64,000 nt of DNA from Streptomyces piniterrae. Lineage in GTDB: Bacteria; Actinomycetota; Actinomycetes; Streptomycetales; Streptomycetaceae. The translations under genes and the position numbers were made by a program. The stretch lies in NCBI RefSeq assembly GCF_005048155.1, contig NZ_SUMB01000003.1, positions 806,001 through 870,000 on the forward strand. The letters run 5' to 3'. Within the stretch, counting starts at the first letter, position 1, and the number at the start of each line of letters is the position of its first letter. Of the stretch, positions 9,396 to 16,477 are shown piece after piece. The notes beneath the pieces are model-generated. The model was not told where the DNA came from, did not search any database, and was given only the letters and a program-made list of their open reading frames with translations.

Positions 9396-10037
9396 TCAGC
9401 GCAGCGCCTCGGACACCTCTCGGGCTGCGTCGATCACCCGCGGCCCGACCCGCTCGGAGACGGTGTCCGCGAGCATCACCACGCCGACGCTCCCCTCGAT
9501 GCCGCTCACCCCGAGCAGCGGCGCCGCCGCCCCGCTCGCACCGGCCTCCAACTCCCCGTGGGTCAGGGCGAGTCCGGCATCCGGGCCCCTGCCCTGGCGG
9601 CCCTTGAGGATGGCCCGTCCGGCGGCGCCCCGGTCCAGCGGGTGACGGAAACCGGCCCGGTAGGCGACGTGGTAGTCGGTCCAGGTCGGCTCCACCACGG
9701 CGACGGCCAGCGCTTCGGTGCCGTCGACGAGGGTGAGATGCGCGGTGGCCCCTATGTCCTCCGCGAGCGAGCGCAGCGCGGGTAGCGCCGCCTCTCTGAC
9801 GAGTGGATGCACCTGGCGGCCCAGGCGCAGCACGCCTAGGCCGACCCGGGCCCGGCCGCCGATGTCGCGGCGTACCAGAGCGTGCTGCTCCAGGGTCGCG
9901 AGCAGGCGGTAGACCACGGTGCGGTTGACGCCGAGCTTGTTGGACAGCTCGGTGACGGTCAGCCCGTGGTCGGTGTCGGCGAGCAGTTTGAGGACACGCA
10001 GTCCTCGGTCGAGCGTCTGGGAGGTCTCCGCGGTCAC
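9396..10037 (-). CDS. IclR family transcriptional regulator
   Basis: The 213-residue protein has an N-terminal winged helix (residues 8-65: TLDRGLRVLKLLADTDHGLT, then LSNKLGVNRTVVYRLLATLE). An IclR effector-binding domain follows (GLGVLRLGRQVHPLVREAALPALRSLAEDIGATAHLTLVDG), ending with GVSGIEGSVGVVMLADTVSERVGPRVIDAAREV. The effector domain is shorter than the usual 180 residues. IclR proteins bind small carboxylates or aromatics. No catabolic operon is adjacent, so the target is unknown; autoregulation through the upstream region is likely by family habit. Start ATG 10037 follows GGAGGGGGCGTCGTGACC. Confidence 0.92.
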   Translation of the reverse strand: MTAETSQTLDRGLRVLKLLADTDHGLTVTELSNKLGVNRTVVYRLLATLEQHALVRRDIGGRARVGLGVLRLGRQVHPLVREAALPALRSLAEDIGATAHLTLVDGTEALAVAVVEPTWTDYHVAYRAGFRHPLDRGAAGRAILKGRQGRGPDAGLALTHGELEAGASGAAAPLLGVSGIEGSVGVVMLADTVSERVGPRVIDAAREVSEALR

Positions 10038-10408
10038 GACGCCCCCTCCTCATGTGAGTGGCGGCTTCGTGCGCGACGCGCCGCGAGTCCCGGAGCAGCG
10101 CGCGCAAGAGGCCGCCGGCCGCTAGGCACCGGCTGCGCTCCGCGGCGGCGCTGCCACGGGGCGTGTGCGTGACGGGGACAGTAGCGAGCCAGTCCGGTCA
10201 GCGGAAGAGTCCGTCCAGAATCCGGTCTTCCGCGCCCGCAATGTCCCCATTGATCCCTAGGCGACTGTTCGGTAACTGTTCCGTCGGCGCCGTGACGTTA
10301 TCCGCCCGTTATGGGAAAGCCACGTGAAAACGGCCGAGAACGGACGAGCGGGGCGGCGCACCTCCCGGCACGCCGCCCCGCCTTCCGTGGACCCTCACCG
10401 CGACCGGC
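10038..10408. other. Intergenic region between IclR regulator and helicase gene
   Basis: This 371-bp stretch holds the IclR promoter (minus strand) and the helicase terminator at 10348-10381. The part at 10240-10320 has lower GC (GACTGTTCGGTAACTGTTCC, ACGTTATCCGCCCGTTATGG) and is the likeliest promoter segment. I see no credible ORF. Confidence 0.6.
10348..10381 (-). terminator. Terminator of the DEAD/DEIH helicase gene
   Basis: A perfect 11-bp GC-only stem (GCGGGGCGGCG / CGCCGCCCCGC) with a 12-nt loop lies 28 nt past the helicase stop. Confidence 0.75.
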
Positions 10409-12205
10409 TCAGCGCATCCGGGTGGCCCACTCCTGCACCTTCTTGATCCGCTCGCGCAGCTGCCCGGCGGTCGCCTCCGCGCTCGGCGGCCCACCGCACA
10501 CCCGGCGCAGCTCGGTATGGATCACCCCGTGCGGCTTACCGCTCTGGTGGACATACGCCCCCACCAGCGTGTTCAGCTGCTTCCGCAGCTCCAGCAGCTC
10601 CTTGTGCGTGACCACGGGACGCCGCTCGGCCGGCAGCTCCAGCAGATCCGCCTCCGCGTCCGGCTTCTTCCTGCTGTGCGCTATCTGGCGGGCCTGCCGC
10701 TTCTGCAGCAGCATCTGCACCTGGTCCGGCTCCAGCAGTCCGGGGATGCCGAGGTAGTCCTGCTCCTCCTCGCTGCCCGCGTGCGCCTGCATGCCGAACT
10801 CGGCACCGTCGTAGAGCACCCGGTCGAAGACCGCCTCCGACTCCAGCGCCTCGAACGAGAACTGCTCCTGCTCCCCGGTGTCCTCATCCTGCTGCTTGTT
10901 CGCCTCGTCCATCTCCTTTTCGGACTCGGCGTAGGGGTCTTCCTCCCCCTCCTTCTTCGGCTTGTCGAGCACATGGTCGCGCTCGACCTCCATCTCGTTG
11001 GCGAAGCCGAGCAGCATCGGGACGGTGGGCAGGAAGACGGACGCCGTCTCGCCCCGCTTACGGGACCGCACGAACCGGCCCACGGCCTGCGCGAAGAACA
11101 GCGGCGTCGAGATCGTCGTGGCGTACACCCCGACCGCCAGCCGCGGCACGTCGACACCCTCCGACACCATCCGCACCGCGACCATCCAGCGGTCCTGCGA
11201 ATGCGAGAAGTCGTCGATGCGCTGCGAGGCGCCGTTGTCGTCGGACAGGACGAGGGTGGCGCCCTCCCCCGTGATCTCCCTGATCAGCTTCGCGTACGCG
11301 CGCGCCTGCTCCTGATCGGAGGCGATGACGAGCGCCCCGGCGTCCGGAATGGACTTCCTGACCTCCGTCAGCCGCTGGTCGGCGGCGCGCAGCACGTTCG
11401 GCATCCACTCGCCGCGCGGGTCCAGCGCGGTACGCCAGGCCTGCGAGACCGCGTCCTTCGTCATCGGCTCGCCGAGCCGCGCCGCGATCTCGTCACCCGC
11501 CTTCGTCCGCCAGCGCATGTTGCCGCTGTAGGAGAGGAAGATCACCGGCCGGACGACGCCGTCCCCGAGCGCGTTCCCGTATCCGTACGTGTAGTCGGCG
11601 GAGGACCGCCGGATGCCGTCGTTCCCCTCCTCGTACTGCACGAAGGGGATCGGGTTGGTGTCGGACCGGAACGGCGTGCCGGTGAGCGCCAGCCGGCGGG
11701 TGGCCGGCTCGAACGCCTCCAGGCAGGCCTCGCCCCAGGACTTGGAGTCACCGGCGTGGTGGATCTCGTCCAGGATCACCAGCGTCTTGCGCTGCTCGAT
11801 CCGGTTGCGGTGCAGCATGGGGCGTACGCCGACGCCCGCGTAGGTGACCGCTACGCCGTGGTACTCGCGGCCCAACGGTCCGGCGCTGTACTCCGGGTCG
11901 AGCTTGATGCCGATCCGGGCCGCCGCCTCCGCCCACTGCTTCTTCAGGTGCTCGGTCGGTGCGACGACCGTCACCTGCTGCACGACGTGGTGATGCAGCA
12001 GCCACGAGGCGAGCGTGAGCGCGAAGGTCGTCTTTCCGGCCCCTGGCGTCGCCACCGCGAGAAAGTCTCTCGGCTGGCTCTGGATGTACCGGTCCATGGC
12101 CGCCTGCTGCCAGGCACGCAGCTTGTTCGCGGTACCCCAAGGGGCCCGGCCGGGAAAGGCCGGGGACAGGTGGTGATTACTGGTGGCGCTGGTGGTGGTA
12201 GTCAC
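10409..12205 (-). CDS. DEAD/DEAH-box (DEIH) superfamily 2 helicase
   Basis: The 598-residue protein has SF2 motifs in order. Motif I is ATPGAGKTTFALTLASWLL, preceded by a Q-motif-like WQQAAMDRYI. Motif II is VILDEIHHAGDSKSWGEACL, and motif III LALTGTPFRSD. Motifs V and VI lie in VRMVSEGVDVPRLAVGVYAT and FFAQAVGRFVRSRKRGE. The C-terminal third is charged and probably coiled (EKEMDEANKQQDEDTGEQEQF). The frame could begin at 12451, but GTG 12205 gives the conserved start (VTTTTSATSNHHLSP), has GGAG 6 nt upstream and avoids a low-complexity leader that overlaps dispersed repeats. This class resembles the UvrB/Res-type helicases; its nucleic-acid target is not known to me. Confidence 0.9.
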   Translation of the reverse strand: MTTTTSATSNHHLSPAFPGRAPWGTANKLRAWQQAAMDRYIQSQPRDFLAVATPGAGKTTFALTLASWLLHHHVVQQVTVVAPTEHLKKQWAEAAARIGIKLDPEYSAGPLGREYHGVAVTYAGVGVRPMLHRNRIEQRKTLVILDEIHHAGDSKSWGEACLEAFEPATRRLALTGTPFRSDTNPIPFVQYEEGNDGIRRSSADYTYGYGNALGDGVVRPVIFLSYSGNMRWRTKAGDEIAARLGEPMTKDAVSQAWRTALDPRGEWMPNVLRAADQRLTEVRKSIPDAGALVIASDQEQARAYAKLIREITGEGATLVLSDDNGASQRIDDFSHSQDRWMVAVRMVSEGVDVPRLAVGVYATTISTPLFFAQAVGRFVRSRKRGETASVFLPTVPMLLGFANEMEVERDHVLDKPKKEGEEDPYAESEKEMDEANKQQDEDTGEQEQFSFEALESEAVFDRVLYDGAEFGMQAHAGSEEEQDYLGIPGLLEPDQVQMLLQKRQARQIAHSRKKPDAEADLLELPAERRPVVTHKELLELRKQLNTLVGAYVHQSGKPHGVIHTELRRVCGGPPSAEATAGQLRERIKKVQEWATRMR

Positions 12206-12282
12206 GGTCTCCGTCGTGCTGAGTCGGCGATCGGCAACCGCGACAGCGTACCTGCGCTTTGTTCGGGCCGGCTTGGCCCCCA

Positions 12283-12360
12283 CCGTTTTTGGCTGTCCCG
12301 CCGTGGGGGTTCGCCGCCGTTGCTCCCCCACTGCCAGAAGGGCGTGGGAGGTACCCCCAC
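12283..12360 (+). repeat. Dispersed palindromic element, copy a
   Basis: It begins CCGTTTTTGGCTGTCCCGCC, then GTGGGGGTTCGCCGCCG, and continues into a second inverted motif (GCTCCCCCACTGCC ... GGGCGTGGGAGGTACCCCC). The first block matches copy c at 48952 and the complement of 12508-12549 in this window. Confidence 0.7.
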
Positions 12361-12455
12361 GCGGCGGTCGGCCACGCGCCGGTTCGTTCCACCACGCCTT
12401 CACGGCCCCACGCGGTCGCAGTCCCCCACACACCGCTTCTCCCCCACCCACGGGA

Positions 12456-12494
12456 GGTGACGGCCCTCAGGACGGAGTCCGGAGGGCCGTCACC
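12456..12494. terminator. Perfect 13-bp inverted repeat, terminator-like
   Basis: GGTGACGGCCCTC / GAGGGCCGTCACC with a 13-nt spacer that can itself pair (GGAC / GTCC). It lies 91 nt before the 12585 start and does not follow any intact gene, so its role is uncertain. Confidence 0.6.
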
Positions 12495-12507
12495 GCACCC
12501 GACAAAA

Positions 12508-12549
12508 CCACGCCCGCCGCAGGCGCTACGGCGGGACAGCCGACAACGG
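12508..12549 (-). repeat. Dispersed palindromic element, copy b (inverted)
   Basis: The complementary strand reads CCGTTGTCGGCTGTCCCGCC, then GTAGCGCCTGCGGCGGGCGTGG. It matches copies a and c but lacks the central GGGGGTT block. Confidence 0.7.
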
Positions 12550-12584
12550 CGAACAACCAAGCCGGCCCAAGCCAAGCGCAGCGG

Positions 12585-13880
12585 ATGGCGGCGCTCGGCG
12601 TCGAGTGCGCGACGGTCACCTTCGACACCGACGGCCGGATCCTCACCGTCTGCGGGACCTTCCAGGGCTTCCGGCTCAAGCTTCTGGACCCCAGGAGCCT
12701 GGCCACCCTCGCCGAGTACCGGATGCCGCAGCGCCCCTCCACGATCGAGGCGATCACCCGTCTCGACTTCTCCAAGATCTTCAAGGACACCTCGGGCGGC
12801 GCGTACTTCTACCTCGACAACCAGGACCGCGTCGTCCTGGCCGACTCCCGCCAGCACGTTCTCCGCATCGCGCACACCCGATCCCCCGCCGGGGAGTGGA
12901 AGTTCACGGTCGAGGACGACTGGGACCTGACCCCGTACGTCCCGCACGACTGCGTCAGCTGGACCAACCTCCACCCGCGCGGCACATGCGATCCGGTGAC
13001 CGCCGTCCAGCCGGACTGGAATGGCCGGATCTGGTGGGTCACCCGTCAGGGCCGGATCGGCACCATCGCCCCGGACGACGGCGCGGTGCGCAGCGTCCGG
13101 CTGCCCGGCGAGGAGATCCAGAACAGCTTCTCGGCGGCCGAGGACGGTGTCTCCATCGTCTCCGACCACGCCCTCTACAGCCTGCGCGCGGACGCCGACG
13201 GCACCCCGCGCGTCCAGTGGCGGCAGACCTACGACCGCGGCACGGGCAGCAAGCCCGGCTCGGTCAACCAGGGTTCCGGCACCACTCCCACCCTCCTCGG
13301 CGACGCCGCGCACCCCTACGCGGCCATCACCGACAACGCCGACCACCGCATGAACGTCCTGGTCTACGACCGCCGGCCGGGCCTGCCCGCCCGCGACCGC
13401 CTGGTCTGCAAGGTCCCCGTCTTCGGCGCCGGCGCCTCCACCACCGACAACTCCCTGATCGGCTACGGCAACAGCCTCGTCGTCGAGAACAACTACGGCT
13501 ACGAGAACGTCACCTCGCCGCTCCTGGGGAAGTCGGTCGTGGGCGGCATCACCCGGGTCGACGTCCGGCCGGACGGCAGCGGCTGCGACACGGTCTGGGA
13601 GAGCAAGGAACGCTCCCCGTCCACCGTCGCCAAACTCTCCACCGCCAACGGGCTGCTCTACTTCTACACAAAGGAGCCGCACCGCCTGGGCATCGACGCC
13701 TGGTATCTGACGGCCGTCGACTTCCGCACCGGCCGGACCCGCTTCAAGCGCCTCACCGGCACCGGCCCGCTCTACGACAACAACTGGGCCCCGATCACCC
13801 TGGGCCCGGACGGCACGGCCTACGTCGGCGTCTTCAACGGCCTGGTCGCCGTACGCGACACCACCTCCCCGGCCTCCTGA
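12585..13880 (+). CDS. Secreted-type protein with repeated beta-propeller-like strands; N-terminus apparently lost
   Basis: The 431-residue product starts at ATG 12585 (MAALGVECATVTFDTDGRI). It contains several blade-like segments: GRILTVCGTFQGFRLKLLDP, GAYFYLDNQDRVVLADSRQH, WNGRIWWVTRQGRIGTIAPD, HPYAAITDNADHRMNVLVYD, GLLYFYTKEPHRLGIDAWYL and LGPDGTAYVGVFNGLVAVRD. These suggest a quinoprotein or WD-like propeller. Cysteines in VPHDCVSWTN, RGTCDPV, RLVCKV and GSGCDTVW suggest disulfides and an extracytoplasmic home, yet there is no signal peptide. The upstream sequence in frame is repeat-derived and low-complexity. I infer that the signal peptide and first blade were lost or replaced; the gene may be a pseudogene. 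Family unknown to me. Confidence 0.6.
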   Translation: MAALGVECATVTFDTDGRILTVCGTFQGFRLKLLDPRSLATLAEYRMPQRPSTIEAITRLDFSKIFKDTSGGAYFYLDNQDRVVLADSRQHVLRIAHTRSPAGEWKFTVEDDWDLTPYVPHDCVSWTNLHPRGTCDPVTAVQPDWNGRIWWVTRQGRIGTIAPDDGAVRSVRLPGEEIQNSFSAAEDGVSIVSDHALYSLRADADGTPRVQWRQTYDRGTGSKPGSVNQGSGTTPTLLGDAAHPYAAITDNADHRMNVLVYDRRPGLPARDRLVCKVPVFGAGASTTDNSLIGYGNSLVVENNYGYENVTSPLLGKSVVGGITRVDVRPDGSGCDTVWESKERSPSTVAKLSTANGLLYFYTKEPHRLGIDAWYLTAVDFRTGRTRFKRLTGTGPLYDNNWAPITLGPDGTAYVGVFNGLVAVRDTTSPAS

Positions 13881-13994
13881 CCCACCCGGCCGAGCGCCGT
13901 TCATGAACCCCGTATTTCAACCTCGTGGCAGCCCACCCGGCACCCTTGCCCCGGCCCCCGCCCCCCGGCCTAGAGTCGTGACATCACCTCATCC

Positions 13995-14069
13995 GGCCGT
14001 GTGCCCGAGTGGTTGAGGGGCTCGCCTGCAAAGCGAGTTACGTGGGTTCGAATCCCGCCACGGCCTCCA
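13995..14069 (+). tRNA. tRNA-Cys (anticodon GCA), CCA encoded
   Basis: A full cloverleaf is present. The acceptor stem is GGCCGTG / CACGGCC, the anticodon arm CTCGC-CTGCAAA-GCGAG has anticodon GCA, and the T arm is GTGGG-TTCGAAT-CCCGC. The discriminator base is U, as expected for cysteine, and the CCA end is encoded at 14067-14069. A strong terminator follows. Confidence 0.97.
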
Positions 14070-14090
14070 TGCGCACCGCGCGTACACGCG

Positions 14091-14125
14091 GGAAGGCGGT
14101 CCCCACACCGTGGGGGCCGCCTTCC
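14091..14125. terminator. Bidirectional terminator between tRNA-Cys and Mo-hydroxylase operon
   Basis: A 16-bp stem GGAAGGCGGTCCCCAC / GTGGGGGCCGCCTTCC (one G-U pair) with a 3-nt loop. It lies 21 nt past the tRNA and 19 nt past the convergent operon stop. Confidence 0.85.
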
Positions 14126-14143
14126 TGTATGTTGCCCACTTGC

Positions 14144-16477
14144 CTACTGCCGGACCACCTGCGCCACCGCCGCCTGGGGGCGGATCGGGAGGCGGCCGAT
14201 GGGGCGGCCGGTGGCGGCGCGGACCGCGGAGGCGACGGCGGCCGGCGAGGTGACGACCGGGACCGCGCTGGCGGGCTTGGCGCCGAACGGCGCGACCACA
14301 TCGCGCTCCTCGACGAGCTTGACGATCCGGATGTCCGGGGCGTCCAGGGCCGTCGGCAGCGCGTATCCGGTGAAGTCGGGGTGGCGGACCTGGCCGCGCG
14401 TGGTGCGCAGGTTCTCCATCAGGGCCGCGCCGAGGCCCTGGGTGACACCGGCCTCGATACGGGCCCGCAGCTGGCGCGGGTTGAGGACCCGGCCCACGTC
14501 CTGCGCGACGGACATCTCGACGACCCGGATGGTGCCCAGTTCGATGTCGACGTCGGCGACGCACCGGATGGCGCAGAAGGCGAGGCCGACGAACGCGTCG
14601 CCCTGCCCGCCCTCGTCCAGCGGCTCCGTGGGATGCGGCCGGCACTGCGCGGTGGCCCACAGTTCCTTGCCGTCCAGCGCCTCCGCCACGGTCGTGCTGA
14701 GCACCCCGTCATAGGAGGTGATCTTGCCGTCGGTGATCTGGAGCAGCTCGGTGGACATGCCGAACTTGTGGGCCAGGGGCTGCAGGAGCTGCGTACGGAC
14801 CATCTTCGCGGCGCGTTCGACGGCACCGCCGGAGACCCAGGTGTGCCGGCCGTGGCAGGCCGGTCCCGCCGGCGGCTGGTCGGTGTCGACGCCCGCGACA
14901 TGCACCTCTTCGATGCCGAGCGTCTCCTGCACGATCTGCCGGGCCAGGGTGGAGAACCCGGAGCCGGTCTCGACGGCGGCGCAGATGACGGTGGCGACCG
15001 AGCCGCTGACCTTGACGGTGGCGGTGGACACCTCGTCGGTGCCCTCCGCGCCGAGCATGTGCACCATGCCCAGCGCGTAGCCGACGCCGCGGCGCACCGC
15101 GCCCGGCTCGCCCGCGCCCTCGGGACCGCCCGGAAGCAGCCACTCCGCTTCGGGTGTGTCCTTGGGCAGCTCGGGCAGCGGCGCCTCCTTGACGGCGCGC
15201 AGGAGCTCCGCGACCGGGGCCGGGCAGGTGACCGTCTGCCCCGTGGGCAGCAGATCGCCGGTGGCCATCACGTTGCGCATCCGGATCTCGTCGGGCTCCA
15301 GGCCCAACTGGGCGGCGAGCTTGTCCATCTGCCCCTCGTAGGCGGCGCAGACCTGCATCGCCCCCTCACCGCGCATATGGCCGGACGGCGGGTTGTTGGT
15401 GCGCACCGCCCAGCCCTCGACGACGGCGTGCGGGACGACGTACGGGCCGCAGGAGAAGGAGACGGCGGCGGCCAGCGCCTCGGCGGAGGTGTCCGCGTAG
15501 GCACCGGCGTCCATCAGGATCTGCGCCTCCACCTTGACCAGCTTGCCGTCGGCGTCCGCGTGGTGGCGGTAGCGCAGCAGCGTGGGGTGGCGGTGCGCGT
15601 GGGCGAGGAAGGACTCCTCGCGGGTGGCCGCGAGTTTCACGGGGCAGCCGGTGCGCAGCGCCAGCAGCCCGAGGGAGAGCTGGATCCCGGGGTCCTCGCG
15701 GTCGGCGGTGGCGCCGGGCACGCCGGTGACGACGACCTTGACGCGCTCCGGGTCCAGGCCGAAGGAGGCGGCGGCCAGGTCGCGGTCGGTGTGCGGGTCC
15801 GTGGAGGCGGTGTAGATCTCCACGCCGCCGTCGGGACGCGGCACCGCGAGTCCGGCCTCGGCCCCGATGGGGGCCGGGTCCTGGCGGCCGATCCGGTAGA
15901 GGCCCTCGACCATGACCTCGCCGACCGCCTCCGCGTCGCCGAAGCGGAGCGGGATGTGCCGGATGAGGTTGCCGTCCGGGTGCAGCGGCTCGGCCTCGAA
16001 GGCGAGCTGCGGGTCCGTGACGGCGTCCAGGACCTCGTACTCGACGGCGATGGCGGCGGCGGCCAGCCGTGCGGTGTCCGGGTGGTCGGCGGCCACCGCG
16101 GCGATCGGCTCGCCGTGGTGGCGGACCTCGTCCTTGGCGAAGACCGGCCGGTCCGCGGTGCCCCGGCCGTGTCCGGCGTCGCCGGGGACGTCCTCGTGCG
16201 TGACGACGACCCGCACACCCGGCATCTCGGTGGCGTGCTTGGTGTCGATGGACAGGATCCGCGCGCGCGGGTGCGGGGAGCGCAGCACCGCGGCCCACAG
16301 CAGGCCCTCGGCCCACAGGTCGGCGGCGTACGGGAAGGTGCCCTCGGTCTTGGCCGCCGCGTCGGCGGCCGCCAGGGAGACGCCCAGGCCGTGCGGCGAC
16401 GGCTCGACGGGCGGGATCGGGACGCCCGCCGCGGGGGTCGCGGTGACGGCACCGGCGCCGTCGGTCGTGCCACTCAT
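14144..16477 (-). CDS. Molybdenum hydroxylase large subunit (xanthine dehydrogenase family), divergent active site
   Basis: The 777-residue protein aligns with Mo-hydroxylase large subunits: an aldehyde oxidase a/b hammerhead domain (residues 35-150; KTEGTFPYAADLWAEG...VLRSPHPRARILSID), then the Mo-binding domains (AATREESFLAHAHRHPT, GHMRGEGAMQVCAAYEGQMDKLA, TVICAAVETGSGF). Two family landmarks are not in canonical form. The GGxGFGGKE block is replaced by VPGATADREDPGIQ. The terminal GVGExP motif that carries the base glutamate reads FGAKPASAVPVV, with alanine at about residue 738. The small [2Fe-2S] and FAD subunits are coded upstream with 4-nt overlaps, so the complex is probably made. Its substrate, and whether it hydroxylates at all, are open. 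Close streptomycete relatives may share these changes. Confidence 0.88.
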   Translation of the reverse strand: MSGTTDGAGAVTATPAAGVPIPPVEPSPHGLGVSLAAADAAAKTEGTFPYAADLWAEGLLWAAVLRSPHPRARILSIDTKHATEMPGVRVVVTHEDVPGDAGHGRGTADRPVFAKDEVRHHGEPIAAVAADHPDTARLAAAAIAVEYEVLDAVTDPQLAFEAEPLHPDGNLIRHIPLRFGDAEAVGEVMVEGLYRIGRQDPAPIGAEAGLAVPRPDGGVEIYTASTDPHTDRDLAAASFGLDPERVKVVVTGVPGATADREDPGIQLSLGLLALRTGCPVKLAATREESFLAHAHRHPTLLRYRHHADADGKLVKVEAQILMDAGAYADTSAEALAAAVSFSCGPYVVPHAVVEGWAVRTNNPPSGHMRGEGAMQVCAAYEGQMDKLAAQLGLEPDEIRMRNVMATGDLLPTGQTVTCPAPVAELLRAVKEAPLPELPKDTPEAEWLLPGGPEGAGEPGAVRRGVGYALGMVHMLGAEGTDEVSTATVKVSGSVATVICAAVETGSGFSTLARQIVQETLGIEEVHVAGVDTDQPPAGPACHGRHTWVSGGAVERAAKMVRTQLLQPLAHKFGMSTELLQITDGKITSYDGVLSTTVAEALDGKELWATAQCRPHPTEPLDEGGQGDAFVGLAFCAIRCVADVDIELGTIRVVEMSVAQDVGRVLNPRQLRARIEAGVTQGLGAALMENLRTTRGQVRHPDFTGYALPTALDAPDIRIVKLVEERDVVAPFGAKPASAVPVVTSPAAVASAVRAATGRPIGRLPIRPQAAVAQVVRQ

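Larger units (their letters stand above)
12206..12584. other. Intergenic region with two dispersed palindromic elements and a hairpin
   Basis: This 379-bp region between the divergent helicase and propeller-type genes contains element copy a (12283-12360), a perfect hairpin (12456-12494) and element copy b in opposite orientation (12508-12549). The helicase promoter must lie in the first part. A terminator-like hairpin between divergent genes is unexpected and suggests loss of an intervening gene end. Confidence 0.6.
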
